Numbered from the stretch's first letter, positions 16,385-24,485 are shown. The stretch: DNA of 64,000 nucleotides from Leptodesmis sichuanensis A121 (GCF_021379005.1 NZ_CP075171.1:4216001-4280000), one strand, 5' to 3'. The notes: a model not told the origin generated them from the letters alone. Numbers and translations: made by a program.

Positions 16385-18100
16385 TTAATCTCTGGTGCCC
16401 ACGAGTTGTTCTAATGGGCTAACCGAGACAGATGAGCTAATCGAAACTGGAGGAAGCGGACAACTGATTGCTGTCGGCGTTAGGGAACAAATTGCGGCAT
16501 CGGTTGTCTCAAAGCAGTTGTCTCTGCCAATCTTATCCAGCAAGCCACTCCGGTCTAACAGCGCTTTGACTTCCGGTTGCAAGCCTGTCAAAAGAAGACG
16601 ACACCCATGCCGCCTTAAGTCGTGGTAAATGTCTTCTAGCGCAACCAACCCAGTTGTATCCATGTTGGGCACAAACCGCATCCGCAAAATTAAATACTTC
16701 ACTTCCGGTTCATCGCGCAGGAAGGTAGCAAATCGCTCGGCAGCCCCAAAAAATACAGGCCCATCTACCCGATAAACTGCAATTTGTTTGCTGAGTTCAA
16801 TCGGCACACCCGGTGGAAATGCTTCTGTTTCAGGAATTTTTGCCAAATTGAGATCGCTCATCCGTTTGATAAACAGTGCCCCTGCCGCAATCAGTCCAAT
16901 TTCTACTGCTAATACCAAATCAAAGAAAATTGTGACTGCCCAGGTCAGGATCATTACTGCAAAGTCAGAATAGGTTGCTCTGACTAATAGCCCGATCGCC
17001 TCCCACTCAATCATTCGCGCACTCGTCACCATTAGAATGCCTGCCAGCGCTGCCAGGGGCACTTGAGCCGCTAGTGGCGCTAAGGTAAGCACAATCACAG
17101 CGAGGGCAACTCCATGAATCACACCCGATAGTCGGGTTTTGCCGCCGGAACGCACATTCACGGCGGTGCGTGCGATCGCCCCCGTTGCCGGAATGCCGCC
17201 AAAAAAGGGCACGATCATATTGGCCAACCCTTGGCCGATCAACTCGCGATCGCTGTTGTGCTTTTCGCTCACCGTCATACCGTCTGCGACCACCGCCGAT
17301 AGCAACGATTCAATACTGCCCAATGCCGCCAACGCTAAGGCTGGATTAATCAGTTCTCGAATCAGTCCAAAATCATTCCAATGGGGAATCGCTTGAGGCA
17401 ATGGTAAAGATTGAGGAATCGCACCAATGGTAGGGACATCGAGATGAAAGAAAGAGGCGATCGCCGTTGCTAAAACCAAACCCACCAGGGAACCCGGTAT
17501 GGTGGTAGTAATCCGCGTCCAAAAAAGCTTGATGACAATTACCACCATTGCCAAGCCTACAGCCGCCCAATTCAGCCCTTCTAGATGCGTCACGGTCTGC
17601 CATAAGCCGGGCAGAAAATGTTCGCTACGGGGTAATTGCAGCCCCAAGAAGTTGTTCAACTGTCCGCAGAAAATAATCACCGCAATGCCATTGGTAAAGC
17701 CTGCGGTCACGGGATAGGGAATGAATTTCACTAATCGACCCAGTTTGGCAACCCCCAGAGCAATCTGGATGATACCTGCCATCACCCCAGCAATCCACAC
17801 CTTCTCAATGCCATACTTAGCGACAATGCCAACCAGAATAACGGCCATCGCTCCAGTGGGTCCCGTAATTTGGACGGGAGATCCACCAAAAACGGCAGCG
17901 ATAATTCCAGCAACGATCGCGGTATAAAGCCCTGCTTTCGGGTCTACCCCACTCGCGACTGCAAACGCCAAGGCAAGGGGTAAAGCAACCACAGCAGCAG
18001 TTAATCCCCCCGTTAAGTCCCCCCGCCAGTGAGCAACCGAATGTCTCATCCAACCTTGCAGATCACCGCTGAACTTATTTATGACTCTCATTAGGTTCAA
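16385..18100 (-). CDS. SulP-family anion permease with STAS domain
   Basis: 571 residues. About 11-12 membrane helices carry the SulP signatures (DLTGGLTAAVVALPLALAFA, PKAGLYTAIVAGIIAAVFGG, QITGPTGAMAVILVGIV); a C-terminal STAS domain occupies about 435-545 (IAVYRVDGPVFFGAAERFA, then RFVPNMDTTGLVALEDI). SulP proteins move sulfate, bicarbonate or other anions; in cyanobacteria BicA is the bicarbonate member. Linkage to a carbonic anhydrase supports bicarbonate here but does not prove it. The start may be TTG 18100 or ATG 18091; AGGAGG lies at 18105-18110 (minus strand), 4 bases before the TTG and 13 before the ATG. The arsR gene is 41 bases upstream. Confidence 0.9.
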   Translation of the reverse strand: MNLMRVINKFSGDLQGWMRHSVAHWRGDLTGGLTAAVVALPLALAFAVASGVDPKAGLYTAIVAGIIAAVFGGSPVQITGPTGAMAVILVGIVAKYGIEKVWIAGVMAGIIQIALGVAKLGRLVKFIPYPVTAGFTNGIAVIIFCGQLNNFLGLQLPRSEHFLPGLWQTVTHLEGLNWAAVGLAMVVIVIKLFWTRITTTIPGSLVGLVLATAIASFFHLDVPTIGAIPQSLPLPQAIPHWNDFGLIRELINPALALAALGSIESLLSAVVADGMTVSEKHNSDRELIGQGLANMIVPFFGGIPATGAIARTAVNVRSGGKTRLSGVIHGVALAVIVLTLAPLAAQVPLAALAGILMVTSARMIEWEAIGLLVRATYSDFAVMILTWAVTIFFDLVLAVEIGLIAAGALFIKRMSDLNLAKIPETEAFPPGVPIELSKQIAVYRVDGPVFFGAAERFATFLRDEPEVKYLILRMRFVPNMDTTGLVALEDIYHDLRRHGCRLLLTGLQPEVKALLDRSGLLDKIGRDNCFETTDAAICSLTPTAISCPLPPVSISSSVSVSPLEQLVGTRD

Positions 18101-18141
18101 AGAACCTCCTTCCTTTCAACATCAAATTAGATTTGCCGCTT

Positions 18142-18516
18142 TCATTCCAGTTGTTCCAGGCTATTACGAATCTCAATCAGGTGGTTGTTGAACACTTCTA
18201 ATGCCGCATCTAGCACCTTAAAGAGATCCGGATCACGTACCGAGTAAAACATATGCGTGCCTTGCCGACGGCTAATCACCAGGTTGTAGCGTCGTAAAAT
18301 TGCCAGTTGCCGAGAAATGGAAGACGCTTCCACCTCTAGCCATTCCGCAATAGCATTGACACTGTTCTCTCCGCATCGCAGCATATCCAAAATCTGAATT
18401 CGTACCGGACTGGACAGCACTTTGAAGAGTTCCGTCTTGAAATAACTCGGTTTAAAGGGCACATTAAGATCCGTAAATCTTTGTAACTGCATATCTCTAT
18501 ACCTGAGAATCTGCAA
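18142..18516 (-). CDS. ArsR-family repressor heading the sulP operon
   Basis: 124 residues (or 116 from the ATG at 18492). Winged helix-turn-helix of the ArsR/SmtB fold: [39 protein letters not shown], then NLVISRRQGTHMFYSVRDP. The ELCVCD-type metal site of ArsR/SmtB is absent, so it probably does not sense metals that way; the ligand is unknown. It is first in the arsR-sulP-orf-carbonic anhydrase unit and should repress it. A close paralogue (same VFNNHL tail) lies at 21315-21635 in front of hemE. Confidence 0.88.
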   Translation of the reverse strand: MQILRYRDMQLQRFTDLNVPFKPSYFKTELFKVLSSPVRIQILDMLRCGENSVNAIAEWLEVEASSISRQLAILRRYNLVISRRQGTHMFYSVRDPDLFKVLDAALEVFNNHLIEIRNSLEQLE

Positions 18517-18534
18517 AGTCTTGCATATAGAGTA

Positions 18535-18550
18535 ACATTCATGCTAATGT
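18535..18550. promoter_or_regulatory. Candidate operator of the arsR-sulP operon
   Basis: ACATT-N6-AATGT forms a 16-bp inverted repeat 18 bases upstream of the first arsR start. ArsR-type repressors bind imperfect palindromes in their own promoters. The match to a consensus is not established, and the paralogous arsR gene has a different palindrome (GTTAATTTAAC at 21273-21283). Confidence 0.3.
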
Positions 18551-18703
18551 GTGGCAAGCAATAACCGAAGAGAAGTTTTTTCTCCCTCAGCTGTAATTGC
18601 TATTACCTATGGGCATTAGCTTGTTAATGTCCATAGAATTTTCTGCTTACGATGTAGTCCTTGATTTTGGACGGCGCGAAAAGCTCACTGGGGATAGATG
18701 ACT

Positions 18704-18760
18704 ATGGTAAAAATTAAAGTTTTCGGTGTTGATCATGGGTTCTGCGCTGCAATTCAATAG
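18704..18760 (+). pseudogene. N-terminal stub resembling the downstream MBL-like gene
   Basis: The short frame MVKIKVFGVDHGFCAAIQ ends in TAG at 18758-18760. It matches the first residues of the intact protein starting at 19100 (MLDIKIFDVDEGFCAAL) at M, K, I, F, VD, GFCAA. No further similarity is convincing after the stop. A 200-bp insertion follows 43 bases later. It is either the relic of a tandem copy or, less likely, a leader peptide. Confidence 0.55.
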
Positions 18761-18802
18761 TCACCAAAGAATTCTGTACAAGTGATGCCTGAGCGATCGA
18801 GG

Positions 18803-19002
18803 CTGATTGACTGACAAAAGTTCCGAAAGGCTCATGTCTCTGTTGTCAACCCGCCCTAAAATAAATTTTGGGCTAACAGCGCAAGTCCATGCAAATGGAC
18901 TGAAACTCTTGTCCAGTCATCTTTAGATGACTTTGGCGATGAGCCAGGAAATTGATTTCCTGGTGATGCAGCGGGTGTTCAAGAGATTTGTCAGTCAACC
19001 AG
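18803..19002. mobile_element. 200-bp MITE-like element with TIRs, 10-bp direct repeats and RNA-like folds
   Basis: The ends are inverted: CTGATTGACTGACAAA at the left and the complement of CTGGTTGACTGACAAA at the right (15 of 16). GCGATCGAGG abuts both ends (18793-18802 and 19003-19012), fitting a 10-bp target duplication. Inside are perfect hairpins GTCCAT/ATGGAC with a GCAA loop (18885-18900), AGTCATC/GATGACT (18915-18932) and CCAGGAAAT/ATTTCCTGG (18944-18963). The last two are enclosed by CTCTTG/CAAGAG (18906-18911, 18980-18985). Further upstream are CTGTT/AACAG and GCCC/GGGC. There is no open frame. CTG ends and 9-12-bp duplications recall IS4-type transposases, but no autonomous partner is present. 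Confidence 0.75.
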
Positions 19003-19099
19003 GCGATCGAGGACGTATCAGTTGCAACTGGCTGAAGTCTATAGTTAGAACTTCAGGTTATCCATAACGCAAGCTTAATTGCATTCGGAGTAATTAAAG

Positions 19100-19936
19100 A
19101 TGTTAGACATCAAAATTTTTGACGTTGACGAAGGGTTTTGCGCTGCTCTTAGCACAGGCGATCATCACACCATTCTGATTGACTTTGGTTACAGTACTCG
19201 CAGTGGGTTCAATCCTTCACAGTACCTCTTACAACAGCGCTGCACTTCCTTAGACTGTGTGATTGTTCCTGCTTACGGAGAAGAGCATCTAGCAGGTCTC
19301 TCTAATTTCCTTAGACAAACGCTCATCGACGGACTAGCCGTTCATTTCTTAGTAGCAAATCCCTCCCTTGCCGCCGATCAATTTCACGAATTAGATCTAG
19401 CGAATCAACGATTTAGCAATGTGTTAACCACAGATAAAAGTTCGCGCTGTCCCAAAGTCAGTCAATCCATGAAAATTCATGGGATCGATTTCACTTTTTT
19501 CTGGAACAATCAATCAGACTTTCAGGATGCTCACAACCTCAGTTTAGTCACGTTTGTATCCTATGGAGATATCAAACTTGTTTTTCCCAGCGATTTGGAA
19601 ATAGAGGGGTGGCGGGCACTGCTCAAGGATAATGACTTCTGCCATCGCCTGCGGTACGTCAATATGTTTGTTGCAGCGAACCATGGACGCGAAGAAAGCT
19701 ATTGTCCTGAAGTATTCGATTACTGTAGACCTGAAATTATTATTATCTCCAATGAGATGAACCAGCGAGTTTCGCCAAATATGCTGAATCAATATCGAAA
19801 ACATGCTAAGGGCTGTTCAGAAAGCATTTGTGATCAAAAACTGCTAACAACCTACGATGATGGAACCATCACGATTTCAAAATGCTTGGATCGACTGCGA
19901 CAAGTGCAAACACAGCGGAAAGCCTATCAGCACTAA
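19100..19936 (+). CDS. Metallo-beta-lactamase-fold-like protein (ComEC C-domain type), degenerate active site
   Basis: 278 residues. The N-terminus (MLDIKIFDVDEGFCAALSTG, then HTILIDFGYSTRSGF) matches the beta-strand start of the ComEC/Rec2-type MBL domains. The usual HxHxDH metal motif is replaced by AYGEEHLAGL, keeping only one His. The later LVFPSDLEIEGWRALL and FVAANHGREESYCPEVF correspond to the D and HHG-type motifs. It may be a low-activity hydrolase or a non-enzymatic binder. It opens a plus-strand run of MBL, three receivers, arsR and hemE; an N-terminal stub of a second copy lies 340 bases upstream. Confidence 0.7.
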   Translation: MLDIKIFDVDEGFCAALSTGDHHTILIDFGYSTRSGFNPSQYLLQQRCTSLDCVIVPAYGEEHLAGLSNFLRQTLIDGLAVHFLVANPSLAADQFHELDLANQRFSNVLTTDKSSRCPKVSQSMKIHGIDFTFFWNNQSDFQDAHNLSLVTFVSYGDIKLVFPSDLEIEGWRALLKDNDFCHRLRYVNMFVAANHGREESYCPEVFDYCRPEIIIISNEMNQRVSPNMLNQYRKHAKGCSESICDQKLLTTYDDGTITISKCLDRLRQVQTQRKAYQH

Positions 19937-20023
19937 TTTTAGTGACAAGAAATACTTTATTGTAAACCATTCAACCCTTCAAATTTTTGAATTTGAACTT
20001 AGTTATTGATCATTACTTAAGTT

Positions 20024-20437
20024 ATGCACCAAGAAATTCTCCTGATTGAAGATGACTATATGTTTCGTTGGCGTTTACTTCATTTCCTGGAAGACCAGGG
20101 ATATTCCGTGCTAGAAGCCGAAAACGGCATGGCAGGAATCAAGCTCGCTCGAAACCATCAGCCTGCATTAATCCTGTGCGACATCGGTATGCCTCAATTC
20201 AATGGGTACGATGTCCTGAAGCAGCTTCAGAAAGATCCAAAAACAGCCTCTATTCCTCTGATCTTTCTTACCAATCGTGGAGAGTCAGAGTGCAGCATTG
20301 CTCTAAAAGCAGGTGCTAAAGAGTGTTTAAGTAAGGCACTGTCATTTGAACAGGTGCTAGAACGTCTACTACATCACTTAATGAGTTCGCCTCTTGTTAA
20401 TAAACCTCCAGAACTAGAGCTATCTGAGTGGCAATGA
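20024..20437 (+). CDS. Response regulator, receiver only (first of three)
   Basis: 137 residues, one receiver domain: acidic residues in ILLIEDDYMFRWRLLHFL, phospho-acceptor Asp in LILCDIGMPQFNGYDVL, Thr in LIFLTNRGESE and Lys in ECLSKALSFEQVL. A tail of about 20 residues follows. The stop overlaps the start of the next receiver (ATGA), so translation is coupled. There is no output domain, so it must act by protein contact, as CheY or Spo0F do. No kinase is adjacent. Confidence 0.88.
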   Translation: MHQEILLIEDDYMFRWRLLHFLEDQGYSVLEAENGMAGIKLARNHQPALILCDIGMPQFNGYDVLKQLQKDPKTASIPLIFLTNRGESECSIALKAGAKECLSKALSFEQVLERLLHHLMSSPLVNKPPELELSEWQ

Positions 20438-20835
20438 TGAAAACTATCTTAGTTATTGATGACAACGAAGGCATTCGCGGATTTATTTCCGAGTTTCTGC
20501 GATGGCGAAGTTTTGATGTAATTGAAGCTAAAGATGGGTTGGAAGGTTTGCAGTTGGCGATCGCCTATAAACCCGATCTTATTCTGTCAGACATTGAAAT
20601 GCCTCGATTGAATGGCTATGATCTGCTGGAAAAACTTCAGCAGGATCTTGATTTGGCAATGATTCCAGTCATCTTGATTTCTGGTCTGGCAACAACTGAT
20701 GCTCGCAATCATGCACTCCAGTTAGGAGCCGCAGACTTTTTGAGTAAGCCAGCCCTGCCTGACACAATTTTGGGGACACTTTCAAAGTGTTGGAAAAGTA
20801 GCAATAGACTTGAACCTCATCATTTCAGACCCTAA
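20434..20835 (+). CDS. Response regulator, receiver only (second of three)
   Basis: 133-135 residues; ATG 20434 is chosen because it overlaps the previous stop as ATGA, with GTG 20428 as the alternative. Receiver landmarks: ILVIDDNEGIRGFISEFL, phospho-acceptor Asp in LILSDIEMPRLNGYDLL, Ser in VILISGLATTD and Lys in ADFLSKPALPDTI. It has a short C-terminal extension and no output domain. The third receiver starts 14 bases later. Confidence 0.88.
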   Translation: MMKTILVIDDNEGIRGFISEFLRWRSFDVIEAKDGLEGLQLAIAYKPDLILSDIEMPRLNGYDLLEKLQQDLDLAMIPVILISGLATTDARNHALQLGAADFLSKPALPDTILGTLSKCWKSSNRLEPHHFRP

Positions 20836-20849
20836 AGGGAGATTAAATC

Positions 20850-21212
20850 ATGAGAAGGATTTTAGTGATTGAGAATAACCCGATTTACCAAGCTGAACTG
20901 AGCCGCCTGCTGCGGCTTGAAAAATATCAGGTGATTCGCGCAGAAAGCGGAAGGGATGGGTTAACTCAGGCTTTAGAAAAGCATCCTGACTTGATTCTCT
21001 GCGACGTAAATACACCTGATTTAACAGGCTATGAAATCTTGGAAAAAATAAGATCTGATGATTCTACCTCTAGCATTCCTTTTATTTTTCTGGCAGGAAA
21101 AACAGATGCAAGTAGCCATTCCTATGCCATGAAACTTGGAGCCTCCGCCTATCTCAGCAAGCTAGTATCTCCCCATGAGTTATTGCGAGTCGTTGCTACC
21201 AAGCTGAAGTAA
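20850..21212 (+). CDS. Response regulator-like receiver with altered acidic pocket (third of three)
   Basis: 120 residues. The normal DD of the acidic pocket is replaced by EN (ILVIENNPIYQAEL), while the phospho-acceptor Asp is kept in LILCDVNTPDLTGYEIL and the Lys in AYLSKLVSPHELL. Loss of one acidic residue may weaken Mg binding and phosphorylation. It follows the second receiver by 14 bases, with AAGGGAGA just before its start as a ribosome site. This tandem of three sequence-diverged receivers suggests a phosphorelay or competing sinks for one kinase encoded elsewhere. Confidence 0.83.
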   Translation: MRRILVIENNPIYQAELSRLLRLEKYQVIRAESGRDGLTQALEKHPDLILCDVNTPDLTGYEILEKIRSDDSTSSIPFIFLAGKTDASSHSYAMKLGASAYLSKLVSPHELLRVVATKLK

Positions 21213-21314
21213 CCATTTTGGATGCCTACTAATTGAGGTCATCCCACTCCTTGTATATGGAAACAGCACAGTGTTAATTTAACTGAAAAGCTCTGAAGAT
21301 AGTCAGATACTCAA

Positions 21315-21635
21315 ATGCCCTTTAAAGCCAGCCATTTTAAAGCCGATCTGTTCAAGGTATTGTCTAACCCAGTGCGGATTCAAATTCTGGATGCTCTGCG
21401 AGTAGGAGAACGCAGCGTGAATGATATCGCAGAGTGGCTGGAAATAGAACCATCGTCCATATCCCAGCAGTTAGCCGTATTGCGGAGCCGGAACCTGGTC
21501 ACCAGCCGTAAGCAAGGGAACTTTGTGTTCTACTCGATTCGCGACCCTGCCATTTTTAAGATTTTGGATGCTGCCCTAGAGGTATTTAACAACCATCTGG
21601 TTGATGTGCGAGATGCCTTAGAAAAGTTGGAATAA
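21315..21635 (+). CDS. ArsR-family regulator, paralogue, just upstream of hemE
   Basis: 106 residues with the ArsR winged helix: [40 protein letters not shown] and [19 protein letters not shown]. The metal-site Cys of ArsR/SmtB are missing. It is clearly paralogous to the protein at 18142-18516 (same [10 protein letters not shown] tail). It lies between the third receiver (102 bases upstream) and hemE (20 bases downstream), so it may be co-transcribed with hemE. A GTTAATTTAAC palindrome in its upstream region is a possible binding site. Confidence 0.88.
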   Translation: MPFKASHFKADLFKVLSNPVRIQILDALRVGERSVNDIAEWLEIEPSSISQQLAVLRSRNLVTSRKQGNFVFYSIRDPAIFKILDAALEVFNNHLVDVRDALEKLE

Positions 21636-21655
21636 GCCCCCTTGAATTAAATCGT

Positions 21656-22723
21656 ATGACGTTGACAACTTCTCTCGATCGCAGTTCCCGGATTAATAAC
21701 AGCGATCGCCTATTACAGGCGGCTCGAAACGAACCCGTCGATCGTCCGCCAGTCTGGATCATGCGGCAGGCGGGACGTTACCTGAAAGCCTATCGCGAGC
21801 TCCGTCAGAAATATCCATCCTTTCAGGAACGCTCTGAAACGCCTGATCTAGCAGTGGAAATTTCCCTTCAACCCTTCCATGCCTTCAAGCCGGATGGAGT
21901 AATTCTGTTCTCCGACATCCTCACGCCCTTACCTGGGATAGGCATTCCCTTCGAGATTATTGAAAGCCAAGGCCCCATCCTTCGACAACCAATTCGTTCT
22001 CAAACTCAGGTAGATGCTCTGATACCCTTGGAGCCTGAAACCACATTGCCGTTTATTCGCCAGATTTTAAGCACTCTGCGCCAAGAGGTGAAAGGACAGG
22101 CAACCGTTTTAGGCTTTGTGGGTGCTCCCTGGACGCTGGCAACTTATGCCGTGGAAGGAAAAAATTCGGTCGATTACAGCTTGATCAAATGTATGGCATT
22201 TCGGGAGCCTGCCCTGCTGCATCGGTTGTTAAATAAGCTGGCAGAGGCGATCGCCACCTATGCCAAGTACCAAATCGATTGTGGTGCACAGGTGATTCAA
22301 ATTTTCGATTCCTGGGCAGGTCGCCTAACGCCTCAAGATTACGAAACATTTGTCCTGCCCTACCAACAACAGGTGGTTCAGCAAGTTAAAGCAACTTACC
22401 CCAATGTCCCTCTGGCTCTGTGCGTCCATGACAGCGCTAGCATCCTGCATCTGATGTCCCAAACTGGGGTAGATATTATTCATGTCGATTGGACAATCGA
22501 TATGGCACATGCCCGTAAACAGTTAGGAGAAATTGTCGTTCAAGGCAATCTTGATCCTTGTGTACTCTTGGGAACTCAAGCTTTTATCGAACAGCGGACT
22601 CTGGATGTCATCGGCAAAGCTGGAACAAAAGGACACATTATGAACTTAGGCCAAGGCATTTTACACACCACACCAGAGGAAAACGTCGCGTTCTTTTTTG
22701 AAACTGTTAAAAAAGCTGTTTAG
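21656..22723 (+). CDS. hemE: Uroporphyrinogen decarboxylase
   Basis: 355 residues, the normal length. The two PROSITE-type signatures are present: [19 protein letters not shown] near the N-terminus and [16 protein letters not shown] in the middle, with [12 protein letters not shown] between. Asp in LFSDI, Arg in RQAGR and the later His in [11 protein letters not shown] line the active site that removes four acetate carboxyls from uroporphyrinogen III in haem and chlorophyll synthesis. The gene follows the second arsR by 20 bases. Its end overlaps a hairpin that would act as a terminator only in the opposite direction. Confidence 0.97.
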   Translation: MTLTTSLDRSSRINNSDRLLQAARNEPVDRPPVWIMRQAGRYLKAYRELRQKYPSFQERSETPDLAVEISLQPFHAFKPDGVILFSDILTPLPGIGIPFEIIESQGPILRQPIRSQTQVDALIPLEPETTLPFIRQILSTLRQEVKGQATVLGFVGAPWTLATYAVEGKNSVDYSLIKCMAFREPALLHRLLNKLAEAIATYAKYQIDCGAQVIQIFDSWAGRLTPQDYETFVLPYQQQVVQQVKATYPNVPLALCVHDSASILHLMSQTGVDIIHVDWTIDMAHARKQLGEIVVQGNLDPCVLLGTQAFIEQRTLDVIGKAGTKGHIMNLGQGILHTTPEENVAFFFETVKKAV

Positions 22724-22733
22724 GACAAACAGC
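22709..22733 (-). terminator. Minus-strand intrinsic-terminator-like hairpin overlapping the hemE stop
   Basis: Read on the minus strand, GCTGTTT-GTCCT-AAACAGC is followed by TTTTTT. It lies at the 3' end of the N-type ATP synthase relic and covers the last hemE codons. On the plus strand no T-run follows, so it would stop only minus-strand transcripts running into hemE. Confidence 0.5.
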
Positions 22734-23195
22734 CTGCACCTGCGGATGAGCTTCCAAATCTGCATTGGCCAGATCTTTATAATGCCTGACGGGCGATCGC
22801 ATAGGTTTGGTGAATCACATTTTGGCGCAGGGTTCGCAGAAATGCCGCCTGCTCCTGATGCAACTCGGCCTGCCATGCCGTGCGTTGGTCGGGTAATGAC
22901 GTTGGCTTTGCCTGGTTGTTGGGCGATCGCCTCCAGTGCCTGTGCCATCGTTCAACCCTCTCCGAGTGCCGGGCCAATGAAGCCAATGACAATGTGGGTT
23001 CCAGGTAGCTCTTGAGATAAAGTCTCCATCCCTATTGGCGGATGCCAAAAATCGGCACCGCGACAAAGACACAGAGTGCCAGGGCTGCTGTCGTTGAAAG
23101 AGACCTGGTAGGGGCATGATGGCCAGGAACCGCCCCACCATGAGCAAATTGCAGGTGACACTAGACTTCTTGCAAATTGGAAAAGCGGTTGAACA
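22725..23195 (-). pseudogene. Collapsed relic of an N-type (Na+-ATP synthase) operon: subunits a, c and b
   Basis: Reading minus-strand frames from right to left in gene order: subunit a text (TRSLSTTAALALCVFVAVPI, then FGIRQ, TAG stop, YLKSYLEPT); at about 22996 a jump into subunit c text (IVIGFIGPALGEG, TGA stop, MAQALEAIAQQPGKANVITR); at about 22890 a jump into the C-terminal part of subunit b (LPDQRTAWQAELHQEQAAFL, then QTYAIARQAL and, after a frameshift, KDLANADLEAHPQVQAV). The order a-c-b is that of N-ATPase operons found in some halotolerant cyanobacteria. Two stops are single-base changes of Gln and Arg codons. The locus is non-functional. Confidence 0.72.
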
Positions 23196-23272
23196 CATAC
23201 ATCAACGATGATCAAACTTGCGTCGCTCCTCAACCCTGATCAGCACCGTCTTCAGAGTTTGGGTAGGAAGTT

Positions 23273-24478
23273 TCATCGTACCACCAGCCAGACGTAGGTC
23301 AGGATCAGGGTCATCAAGGTCAGTGGTAACCCAAACCGCAGATGTTGCCAGAAGGAAAGACGACACCCTGCGGCCATCGCTGCCTCGACGGTAATTAAAT
23401 TCGCCACGGCTCCAAATAGCGTGAGATTTCCGGCCAGGGTAGACCCCGCTGCCAGCAGCAGCCAGCTTTGAGTCGCTTCTGGCGAAATCCCCCCCTGTAA
23501 TAGCAGTACCGCTGGCACATTGGAAATCAAGTTTGACACGATCGCCGTCACAGCCAGCAGCCCAGCCGGATGAGCGATCCAGGGAGTTAACCCCGCCAAC
23601 AGGTTCAGTTCTTGCACACACCGGGTGAGGATAAACAGCCCCGAAAACATCACCAGGAGTGACCAGTCAACCTGTTGCAGCACGCGCTGGGGCTTAATGC
23701 GTCGGGTCACCAGTAGTGCTGCTGCCGCTAAAAACGCCGACTCTGCCAGAGGCAACCCCACCACAAAGGCTGCCAACAACAAACCAGTCACGATCAGGGT
23801 TTTGATCAGCACGGGGCGATAGGCGCGAAAGCGGGGGAGCGATGGCGGGGGACAGGGCTGGAGCGATCGCACGTCTGGATATAGCAGCCACAGCCATCCG
23901 ACTTGCAGCACCAAGCCAACAGCCGCAATTGGCAGGAGAGCCTGGGCAAACGTGCTGTAGCTGATACCGGAAAATGATCCCACCAGAATGTTTTGCGGAT
24001 TACCACTGAGGGTTGCCACAGAACCGATGTTGGTAGCTCCGGCGATCGCCAGCAGGTAGGGCACGGGGTTAAGTTTCAGCGATCGCGTCAACTGCACCGT
24101 CAACGGGGTACTCACCAGGGCTAAGGTGTCGTTCAGGAAAAACGCCGACAGTACCCCGGTGCCTACCGTTAACAACCCCAATAATCCCAGCGGACTCCGG
24201 GTAAACCGCAGCAAGTACAGCAGCGCCAGTTGGAAAAACCCCGCATAGGATAGGTACGCATTCACCACCATCATGCTGAGTAAAAACACGATGGTATTAG
24301 CATCAATAGCCTGCCATGCCTCATCTAGAGTGAGGGTGCCCAGGGCAATCAATATCGCCGCACTCACCAAAGCAATGGTGGCACGATTCATTTGCCAGCC
24401 AGGGACATAGCCCACCCCCAGAGCCAGGTAGCTCACTCCTAAAACTGCTGCTTGAACCCAACTTGGCGTGTGTATCAT
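23273..24478 (-). CDS. SLC13/ArsB/NhaD-type (ion transporter superfamily) permease
   Basis: 401 residues with about 11 membrane segments. The duplicated ion-transporter motifs are visible: NTIVFLLSMMVVNAYLSYAG, AFFLNDTLALVSTPLTVQLT, and TNIGSVATLSGNPQNILVGS, whose SGNPQN text is typical of ArsB/CitT/SLC13-like carriers; the second half has SNLISNVPAVLLLQGG and WLLLAAGSTLAGNLTLFGAV. The substrate may be an anion or Na+/H+. It is intact, but sits between a dead ATP synthase relic and a broken SBF permease, and it ends 8 bases after the broken gene's stop on the same strand. Confidence 0.8.
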   Translation of the reverse strand: MIHTPSWVQAAVLGVSYLALGVGYVPGWQMNRATIALVSAAILIALGTLTLDEAWQAIDANTIVFLLSMMVVNAYLSYAGFFQLALLYLLRFTRSPLGLLGLLTVGTGVLSAFFLNDTLALVSTPLTVQLTRSLKLNPVPYLLAIAGATNIGSVATLSGNPQNILVGSFSGISYSTFAQALLPIAAVGLVLQVGWLWLLYPDVRSLQPCPPPSLPRFRAYRPVLIKTLIVTGLLLAAFVVGLPLAESAFLAAAALLVTRRIKPQRVLQQVDWSLLVMFSGLFILTRCVQELNLLAGLTPWIAHPAGLLAVTAIVSNLISNVPAVLLLQGGISPEATQSWLLLAAGSTLAGNLTLFGAVANLITVEAAMAAGCRLSFWQHLRFGLPLTLMTLILTYVWLVVR

Positions 24479-24485
24479 GAATAGC

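Noticed and set aside
18521-21270. Shared operator of the two arsR genes based on CTTG(C/T)ATAT(A/G)GA at both upstream regions
   Set aside because: Only 10 or so bases agree, the orientation relative to the genes differs and the palindromes near each start are unlike one another.
22698-23015. Plus-strand frame of 105 codons after hemE
   Set aside because: It is antisense to the N-type ATP synthase relic and reads as random text.
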